A stretch of DNA of 64,000 nucleotides from Euborellia annulipes (taxonomy: Eukaryota; Arthropoda; Insecta; Dermaptera; Anisolabididae): contig JAKCPI010000966.1 of assembly GCA_023213315.1 (NCBI GenBank), positions 1-64,000 on the forward strand, given 5' to 3'. The notes below the pieces were generated by a model. It saw only the letters and a list, made by a program, of their open reading frames with translations. It had not been told where the DNA came from and did no database searches. Below, piece after piece: positions 56,351-64,000 of the stretch; positions within the stretch are counted from its first letter, which is position 1, and every line of letters starts with the position of its first letter. The translations under genes and the position numbers were made by a program.

Positions 56351-57300
56351 ATTGATTCTTTTAGTGCATAAAAAAGTAATTTACTCATGCGAAACTAAAT
56401 TTAGTTTTTCGAAACATCGAAATGTTTTTGAGATATTTGATAAAATATACTTCGAATTTTTCGAAATTTATTAAAATCCATTTTACCCTTAAAATTGTCT
56501 TTGAGGTGGGACATTTCAAGATGTAGTTTAATAGTTATACAAAGTAGTCATGTGCTGCACACATCATATTCAATTGCAGACCTCTTTATTATTTAGGTCA
56601 GTACAGGAGCTAGTGATTGGGAAGGAGTCGCGGCACTGCTACAGAACTGCAGTGAAAATATTTTAATATTACTCAGATCTATGTTTTGACTTAGCAAATG
56701 CAGAAAAGCGAGCTGGGAATCAAAACTTTTTGGCAACCTCTGATTTAGTATTCATAAAAGTCGATTTTTACATATATAATTTGGAATCTTTAATTTTTGT
56801 TTTACTTCTGTAAATTTCATACTCAGATTTAATGGCGATTGCTGTGGCATTTCTTCTATTTTCTCCATGCCATTCATCAATCTTCTTCCCCTTCATCGTC
56901 CGCAAGTCCCCCCTTTTGGTCGCGTCTATAATTTGCCCACCCAGATTCAAGGGAATAAGACAAGGACAAAGAAAAAATAAGTATATAACTAATAATTTAT
57001 AAGAAAAACATGGAAATTAATTTTCATACATTATCGCACAGTAAACATAATAAACTTATATAAATCAATCATTAAAATCTTACCAAAATTTTAAAATTCT
57101 ATTTCTTTTTTGCTTTCGTACGTGATTGAATTTATAAAAATTAAAAATATTCAATCACTGCTTTTTTATGATAATATGGATTCATAGAATGTTTTTACGA
57201 GTTCATTGAAGAGTTTCCTGTGACATGAAAATTAAAATTCTCTTCTTTTTGCTTTTTTAAATATTTCCATATCAAAACAATAGGCATATTATCGGATGAG
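56351..57300. other. AT-rich stretch without genes
   Basis: A more complex piece lies at 56820-56945 (minus frame of 60 codons, not recognised). Confidence 0.4.
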
Positions 57301-57319
57301 GAAGATGGTATCTCTTTGA

Positions 57320-57600
57320 TGGATTTTTTTTGTTTGATTGGCCAGCAAATGATATAGGATCTTTTCCGATTAAATGGATGCAAATGTGCACTTTGGCTGC
57401 AACTGACCTCGCGACCCGATATAGCCTTGGAGCTCTTCCAAAAGTGCCTTTTCATTCCCATGGGCATCTCATATTAATTTCCAGAGGGCAACAGGTCGAT
57501 TTCCATGTTTCAAGTATAATTTCATCACTTGATGAAGATTCTAGTGTGAGGAGATCAAAAGTATTCTTTATTATCTTTAAATTATTCACACTATAATAGT
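57320..57600. promoter_or_regulatory. Complex island with octamer-like site (possible enhancer or exon)
   Basis: GGATGCAAATGTGCA at about 57377 contains ATGCAAAT, the POU octamer. The island GATTGGCCAGCAAATGATA ... GGGCAACAGG is non-repetitive with open frames on both strands of 88-90 codons, neither recognised. Confidence 0.25.
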
Positions 57601-58414
57601 ATACTAAATTTCTACGAGCCTCTCTCTTTAAAGTAACCACAATGTGTCAGTCACTGACACATTTGAAAAGGGATTTGATCGATAGCGTTTATTAAAATTA
57701 TCAATCTTTGCCTTCGCATAGACAATACATCTATAATTCTCTGATAGAGTTGCTATATGGGGGAACTCAGCTCAGCTATTTATTACAATAGCCAATTACC
57801 ACTTTTCCCTTATTCTCTCTCATTATTTTTACCAATATTTTTTTATGTGGAGTTTTTTTCATGATTTTGAAAATAGCTTACAAGTTGTAGTCTACATTAG
57901 GTCATGCGGATTGCTCGATCAGTATAGCTGGTAAAGTAAAAAGTGGAGAAAAAAAAACACTGAAGAATCTATGTTTTTAAATAAAATATTTCTATCTCTT
58001 TAAACATTTTTTTTTATTCGATGGATGTTAATAGGAAGATGACAACTAATTAGTTTTGTCATTTGAACAATGAGAAGGTATAAACAAATATTTTACGATT
58101 CCTTGTTTATTTAAGTATTATAATGTTCCATTGATTGCTATGTTGTGGGATTCTCTGCACTGCCACCTTTCAAGATTTTTTTCTTATAATATAGTTAATT
58201 TTTTAACTGTAGATAATTAGAGGTCAAATTTCACAAATACATTAAATTAAATAAATAAATTAGTGCACAAGTCCTCGGTCCAAACAACGCACATTTATAA
58301 TACAAAAAAAAAAAAATATAAAAAACATAACTTCTTATACAGTATTAATTTGTCGATGAATGTCTGTTATTATTCTAAAAATATTTTAAAATGCATTATT
58401 TATTTTTTTTTATA
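57601..58414. other. AT-rich stretch without genes
   Basis: A small perfect palindrome AATGTGTCAGT-c-ACTGACACATT lies near 57641-57663; nothing else. Confidence 0.4.
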
Positions 58415-58422
58415 AATTAGCC

Positions 58423-58768
58423 CAGTCTTTCCGAAACTGTGCGGCGCGGTGCCCCAGTGCGCCGTGGCTGTTCTCGTGAAGATTTTTCTATACAAAAATT
58501 ATATTAATATAAAATGTTAAAAAATAGTGAGGAGTTTTAATTATTTTTAAATGAAATTGCTAACATAAGATATGGCATATCTGAATACAAAATGAAGAAA
58601 AACTATTAGTAACATAAGGTTTGCCCTGAGGTTTGGCATAGGAGAAATTCTGATATATTAAGGGCGCATCATTTGAAATAAATAGGGATGGGGTCTAAAT
58701 GGCCTTAGTTGTCGAAAAAGACCTTAAAAAAAAAGGGCGCCCGAAATCGAAAAGTTTGGGAACCCCTG
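58423..58768. mobile_element. hAT-like MITE, 346 bp, target duplication AATTAGCC/AATTAGGC
   Basis: The start CAGTCTTTCCGAAACTGTG and, inverted, the end CAGGGGTTCCCAAACTTTTC are hAT-like. The 8-bp repeats at 58415-58422 and 58769-58776 differ at one base. A SINE tail (CTAAATGGCCTTAGTTGTCG, near 58697) is inserted near the right end. Confidence 0.78.
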
Positions 58769-58776
58769 AATTAGGC

Positions 58777-59466
58777 TATTGTTTTAAATACTACCTTCAT
58801 TAATACACATCACAACCACTAATTCACATATCGCCTGCTGAGAATCTTAGTGGTGATAGTCAATTTTTGAGTTAAACCAACCAAAAGTTGTTAAAACGTC
58901 TTCTCTTTTGAGTGCCAAAGTGGCGAAAATATATTTGCATAATTTGCTATTGATTCTGGCCTATTAATTTGTTGCTATTTATATAGTCTATATATTTATA
59001 TAGATCTATGTTTAAAACGCGAAATTGTTGAATTCCGGACTTGCTCCTCCACTATGATTCTCAAAAAACATTAAAATTTTAATATTTAATATTCATTTTG
59101 TTTTAATCGATAATATAAAACTATTTAATGGAAATTTTTCCACTTTTTAATTAATGAAAACAAGTTATTTGTAACACAATTCTAAACTGCTTGGTATTTC
59201 TACCGCCTGATAGAATTCCACATTTACTTAAAAAACTTTTGAAGTCCAATTAAAAATCGACTTTAATTCAATAAAAAGAATATTTTCAATGATTTAAAAT
59301 CCTCGATCTTATAGACATAAATAAATGTATCAGTTAATAATTAATGAACTCGTAAATGGCGGAGGCTAACGGCCAGAAAAATAAAAAAAAAAAAAAAAAA
59401 AAAAATGAACTCGTATTCGGCTTAAATGAAATAATTTCTATAAATATTTATAAACAAATTTTTACT
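58777..59466. other. AT-rich stretch without genes
   Basis: It includes a 24-base A run at about 59382-59405; no coding sense. Confidence 0.45.
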
Positions 59467-60148
59467 TTCTCTTACCTATGTATATATGTAATCTCTATAT
59501 ATATAATATATATATATAGAGAGAAAGTATTGGATTCATGTCAAAAATTCGATGTCGAGATTTTGATGGATATACACGTTTTGAGGTCCCCTGAATCCAA
59601 AAAAGTGGTTTTCGCGACATGGTCTGTCTGTCTGTCTGTCTGTGTGTGTGTCTGTGAACAAAATATCTCAAGAACGAAAAAAGCTAGGAAGCTGAAATTT
59701 TATATTTAAGTTAGGCACCCCCATGGGACGTGACACGAAGCTTTTGAACAAAATCGACCAAAGAGTACTAGTACTTTACTGATGCACTTTTTCAGTTTTT
59801 TTCGATTTTCTCTAAATTTGCTCCAACGATTTTTTTTAAAATTCATATATCAACTATTTTTTTAGTTGCTCTTTAAAATGTATATTCTCATTTTGTGATT
59901 GAAATCTTCTGAAGACCACTTTACTCTTGTACTCCATAGAAAAGATAGGATAAATGGTTGCCATGGTATCAAAATATAAACATTTTGCCATACTTATAAA
60001 TTTTACATCTTGAATTCAATTGTACCCTACTGTCGGAAACTAAATACATGTCGACACAAAAAATCTGGTGTGACGCGCACAGCACACAACTTTCTCTTAC
60101 CTTCGGTAATCGAAAGTTGTGTACTGTGCGCCAGTCACACCAGATTTT
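59467..60148 (+). mobile_element. DINE-1/HINE-type non-autonomous Helitron, best full copy
   Basis: 5' to 3': ACTTTCTCTTACC subterminal repeat; AT-rich hairpin; TCGATGTCGAGATTTTGATGG block; TTTCGCGACATGGTCTGTCTG with (GTCT)n and (GT)n; ATCTCAAGAACGAAAAAAGC TAGGAAGCTGA core, which closely recalls the DINE-1 core after its (GTCY)n block; a long AT-rich part; and the 3' hairpin (60058-60148), whose top again reads CTTTCTCTTACCTTCGGTAA. No Rep/helicase is present, so it depends on another element. The apparent peptide across the 5' half is repeat sequence, not a gene. Confidence 0.8.
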
Positions 60149-60369
60149 TATTTAATAATTTAGCTAATTTAAAAGCATGAATAACTGCGATATTAGGAGT
60201 GAGCTCCCGTCGAGGAGAGGATAAGATGACAGCCTTGAGACAGAGATTCCTCTCATAACATTTTTTTATAGGCTATATAACATTAATATTATAAGAATTT
60301 GTATTCAACTTTAAAATCCCTTCGGAAAACACTGTTTAAGTACTTTATTAATAATATTTATAGAGAATA

Positions 60370-60860
60370 AAAGTATTTTTGATGTCGAAAATTCGGTGCC
60401 GAGATTTTGATGGATATCAAGGTTCCCTGAGTCCAAAAAAGTGGATTCCGCAAAATGGTCTGTCTGTCTGAGCGAAAAAAAAAAATCTAGGATGTTGGAA
60501 TTTTATATTTAAGTTAGACACCCCCCTGGGATGTAACACGAAGCTTTTGAACAAAATATGTTGAGGGAAGAGAGGCCCAGCCTCCCCCCCTCCAGGAAAA
60601 AATGTTTCACTATTGTTAAAAGATCATTCAGGGGAAAATCTTAAAACACCTAACCCGTCACCACGCCCCTGCGCCAATCATATTTAGGCCCCCCTAAAAA
60701 TTTTCAAAAGTAGTCGCCCATGGTGGTATATACATATATAAATAAATTTATATGTCAACACAAAAATTCTGGTGTGACAAGCATAGAAAATAACTTTCAA
60801 TTATCAATGATAAGAGAAAGTTGGGTACTGTGCGAACAGTCTGACCAGATTTTAAATATA
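60370..60860 (+). mobile_element. DINE-like Helitron with replaced middle
   Basis: The 5' part is 60370-60560 (from AGTATTTTTGATGTCG to GAAGCTTTTGAACAAAAT) and the 3' hairpin end is 60760-60858 (CAACACAAAAATTCTGGTGT). The 200 bases between are C/G-run transposon debris including CCACGCCCCTG. Either two pieces or one copy with an insertion and deletion. Confidence 0.65.
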
Positions 60861-60999
60861 TGTCTACTGTATATATAAGATAGCTACAACGAAACTTACT
60901 GTGATTTTTTTATTTAAAATTTAGTTCGATTTACAAATTGAGAATTATTTAACAATAAACGATGTTCAATAAATATTTTTTTTATTAAATTTGAAAAAA

Positions 61000-61310
61000 A
61001 TGAGCCGGTGCGCCACTGCATCGTCAGTTGACGATGACTGTGGCAGGTGGCGGAGGCTAATCGCTAATTGCTGACCCGCATGAGCCCTGAATTATAGCGC
61101 CCTTCGGGCTTTCTGGCCTTCCTATTTGTCACTCCCAGCTCCGAACCTCATCAACCTTATCAGTGCTCTGTGTCCTAATTAGTCATAAAACCAAATATAA
61201 AAAAAGCCTCTGTGTCAAGTCGTTGCCTGATTGCAGCCATCAAAAAGGACATGTTACGCGATTCATTCCGGCTCGCCAATTCTCTACAAAAAAGACACCT
61301 CTTTTTTAAT
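61000..61310. promoter_or_regulatory. Complex island with homeodomain, E-box and GATA-like sites (possible enhancer)
   Basis: A 300-bp non-repetitive, GC-balanced stretch has CAGGTGGCGG, GCTAATCGCTAATTGC, CCTAATTAGTC and CTTATCAGTG. Composition contrasts sharply with both flanks. No frame or repeat copy is seen. The enhancer call is inference. Confidence 0.3.
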
Positions 61311-61905
61311 TCTATTTTATTTATCATAATTTAATTAGCAAATACGGGAAAAGATTTTAAAAATTAAATACTATTAATTCATACTCTTTGTATCTTTTTG
61401 TTTTTTCATCTCTTTCCATTCTATTTTTTATTCTTTCAAAGTTAATAACGGTAAAACACCCGGTTTACGGTTTATGTCTGGATTCTCTAAATAACGTTAA
61501 TTGAGTATCGGGGACCTGCCTACCCGGGATGCTTTTAGGGTCTATGGAAAATATTTTTAATAAATAAATTTCATTTTATTGTTAATTAATTATAAAGGTT
61601 CCTTAAATCTTTTAATTACTTTCGATAAAAGAAGAAAAATTTCATATTTTAATAACAACTATTTTAGTTATTTCGAATAGTTGAGATCAAAGAGATTTGA
61701 GAATATTTGACACTAAACTTAGGAATGAATGCAATAAATAATCTGAGGATGTTTAAAACCTTTCTGTTGTATAGCATTCCTTTTAATCTTTTGTTTTTCA
61801 GTAAGACAATCATTTGAATTGTTATGAAAATTATTTTTTGATAAAAATTTCAACAAATTACTTCATCAGGAGTAAAATCAACTATACCAGTTAAATATAG
61901 TTTTT
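61311..61905. other. AT-rich stretch without genes
   Basis: Nothing is recognised. Confidence 0.4.
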
Positions 61906-62335
61906 ACTTTCTCTTACCTATGTATATATGTAATATATATAGATATTGAGAAAGTATTGGATTCGTGTCAAAAATTCGATGTCGAGATTTTGATGGATAT
62001 ACACGTTTTGAGGTCCCCTGAATGCAAAAAAAAGGTTTTCGCGACATGGTCTGCCTGTGGGTGTGTCTGTGAACAAAATATCTCAAGAACTAAAAGAGCT
62101 TGGTTGAAATTTTATTGTTGTTGTATTGTGTGTTGTATTTAAGTTAGGCACCCCCCTGGGACGTGACCCGAAGCTTTTGAACAAAATCGGCCAAAGAGTA
62201 CTAGTACTTTACTGATGCACTTTTTCAGTTTTTTTTTCGATTTTCTCAAAATTCGCTCCAACGATTTTTTTAAAATTCAAAAATCAATTATTTTTTAGAT
62301 TCTCTTTAAAATGTACCGGGTATATTCTCCTTACC
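61906..62335 (+). mobile_element. DINE-like Helitron 5' half, left member of an inverted pair
   Basis: ACTTTCTCTTACC start, AT part, TTTCGCGACATGGTCTGCCTG and the core to TTTAAAATGTA. It meets an opposite-oriented copy near 62335. Confidence 0.8.
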
Positions 62336-62785
62336 TAACTTAAATACCAGGTATAAAATTTCATCCTCGTAGCTCATTTCCTTCAACTAAGGATGATCCT
62401 CTTGCCTTTTCTACTGTACATTTCCTTAAAGCTTAAAAACACACCCACCCACAGACATACAGGCAGAATAATTTGGGGGACCCACTCTTTTGGACCAGGA
62501 GACCTCAAAACATGTATTTCCATGTTAGGTATGTCTTTGTGGCTGGAAGTATTTCTAAGGCGGAATCAAAAAAAAATTTCCAAGACATATGCAACCAAAA
62601 TTATTTATTGTCATTCTAGGCAGACGTTTCGGCCGACAAGTGGTAATTTTGAAAAAAAAGAGAATTTTTTTTGACTCTCCCCGTTACTGTATGCCTTTCA
62701 TCAAAATCTCGACATCGAATTTTTCACATGCTCCCAATTCTTTCTCACTATAGGCCTACAATATATATATAGGCAAAAGAAAGTA
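62336..62785 (-). mobile_element. DINE-like Helitron 5' half, right member of the inverted pair, interrupted
   Basis: AACTTAAATACCAGGTATAAA and CACACCCACCCACAGAC continue into CCAGGAGACCTCAAAACATG. After an insertion of about 180 bp (62520-62698) the copy resumes with CATCAAAATCTCGACATCG and ends near TAGGCAAAAGAAAGTA. The insertion shares GTATGTCTTTGTGGCTGGA and GCGGAATCAAAAAAAAATTT with 9600-9655 and holds ACGTTTCGGCCGAC (about 62629). Confidence 0.7.
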
Positions 62786-62879
62786 ATACCAATATTAATA
62801 ATAATTTTTAGAGTTACTTAGCGATCGGGCATTTTGAATTGGTAATTATATTTTGTAAAATATTTTTTATAGGTAGTAA

Positions 62880-63180
62880 GGGGGAGGTTCCACCTGGCGA
62901 CGCATCTTTAGTTCTCTTGTTTTATTCTTGATCGTCTTGTACTTTTTAGGGGGAGGGATTAAGAAATATGAGTTGATTAGCGTGTCGGCTCACCTGGTCT
63001 CTTTGAGCGCGTGTTATTCTAATACGCATGTGCATTTATAGCAGCCCTGACTAGAGATGCGGGCACTAATACACGCGCCGGGACACGTGTCTGCCCGTCT
63101 GTCTCGGCATTCAGGGACAGCCCCTCTCCCCGTTTCCTTATTCACTCCACTCCTGTCTCTTCTTCTTTTTCTTCTCTTTT
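62880..63180. promoter_or_regulatory. Complex island with E-boxes (possible enhancer)
   Basis: GGCTCACCTGGTCTC and CGGGACACGTGTCTGC (E-boxes CACCTG and CACGTG) lie in a GC-richer, non-repetitive stretch without a frame. Confidence 0.25.
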
Positions 63181-63563
63181 TAAAAAATACTAACCTATAT
63201 ATGAAGATTGCAATTGGATATTCGAACTAAAGGAGAAAGAGCGAATGAATGCTATGACATCTCCACTCCATTTTTGGTCTCTATGCTAAGGATGATGCTT
63301 AGAAGGTGGGCGAATGCATGTCGTTTTTCTAGTTAGTTATTGCAAAATATTAATGATAAACATCTTGTTTTTGTTTTGATGTTCATTGCAGTTGTTGTTT
63401 TTTTTCATCCTCATTATTGTCATTTCTTATTTTTATTGTAAAAAAATTTGATTTATAGTCTTTTACCAACAATTAAACTCATGCTCGTTATTAAATTTGA
63501 TGGATACCGGCAAGCGCTTCTTCCTAAGCTCCACCCATCCAAAAATCTTTTGTTCTTGATCTT

Positions 63564-63696
63564 GCTTAATATAAAAGATCCTAATGGTGGCATCTTTCGA
63601 CAGGTTCAAGGCCGCCGACTTTTTCTTCATCAATAAGATCCATTTATACAACGGCTTCTCACAAATTAGCCTGACTGACTAGATAACAAAATCTAT
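63564..63696 (+). other. Short open frame with protein-like codons (hypothetical)
   Basis: An ATG near 63584 starts a 33-codon frame, MVASFDRFKAADFFFINKIH..., ending TAG near 63682. Codons are less A/T-biased than the surroundings. Another 62-codon frame overlaps. No family is recognised; confidence is low. Confidence 0.12.
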
Positions 63697-64000
63697 CATC
63701 GTGTCAAAAATGAATTAAGTGTGTTAAGTAATGATGTAATAACAAGGATCCTACTAAACACAATTCTAAGAAACTAGATAAAAACAAATTTTCCCCGATC
63801 AAAACCTGAAATGCCTTGAATAAAATAAAAGAGAGTCGGTCTGTTCTATAATATATAAGCAAGCAGTATCTGGGTATCAGAACAATAGGGAAAAATTAAC
63901 AAAAAAACCTAAATTGACCAATTAATTCCTTTTTTTTTTGGCCCAGCTTATATGAGAACATTTTGTTTGGCAAATTATCCTTTCACAAAATCAATCATGA

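Noticed and set aside
59516..59709. Recurring peptide beginning DSCQKFDVEILM in several open frames (16199-16393 minus, 59516-59709, 61957-62142)
   Set aside because: It is the translation of the DINE-like Helitron 5' block. Frames end in the microsatellite, and synonymous-site bias is not evident, so it is repeat sequence, not a gene.

Overview
This window is non-coding-looking, AT-rich animal DNA, crowded with transposable elements. It carries a BEL/Pao LTR retrotransposon, DINE-1/HINE-type non-autonomous Helitrons, tRNA-derived SINEs, hAT and TA-target MITEs and Penelope-type hammerhead-like motifs. Together these point to an invertebrate, most likely an arthropod; I cannot name the species. 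Base composition was judged by eye, not computed.

Layout. 1-5404: 3' part of a BEL/Pao element. It has gag-protease, a frame-shifted reverse transcriptase/RNase H/integrase frame, a polypurine tract and a 3' LTR with a perfect CRE-like palindrome. 5405-34350: a repeat-on-repeat landscape. Here I could delimit hAT-like elements with exact or near-exact 8-bp target duplications at 6170, 6775, 13826, 16542, 22740, 32141 and 34015, TA-flanked palindromic MITEs at 17132 and 26910, and tRNA-derived SINEs. Multiply nested clusters lie at 6.7-7.75 kb and 13.2-17.0 kb. 35049-36215: a 144-bp satellite that carries a three-unit higher-order repeat, followed at once by a 310-bp foldback. 39-46 kb: SINE tails, two GC-rich islands, two large inverted-repeat elements (one interrupted by a 450-bp palindromic MITE) and a Helitron with a textbook 3' end. 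46-51 kb: mostly featureless AT-rich DNA. 51-64 kb: more foldbacks and hAT MITEs, and a dense group of DINE-like copies, one full length at 59.46-60.15 kb.

The most interesting signal is a dispersed set of about fifteen copies of one small RNA-like motif: a CUGANGA-like box, one extra nucleotide, a short GC-rich stem-loop, then CGAAAC. Many sit in the loop or centre of long inverted repeats. The order of boxes is that of a hammerhead ribozyme core, and one copy has a 15-bp target duplication, as expected for Penelope-like retroelements. The arms of the foldbacks differ in sequence while the centre is kept.

No complete host gene is recognised. A few GC-richer, non-repetitive islands (20.45, 22.02, 33.24, 41.1, 42.8, 52.4, 57.33, 61.0 and 63.0 kb) are the places where a host exon or a conserved regulatory element could be. 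The best exon candidate is a cysteine-rich frame on the minus strand at 20452-20745.
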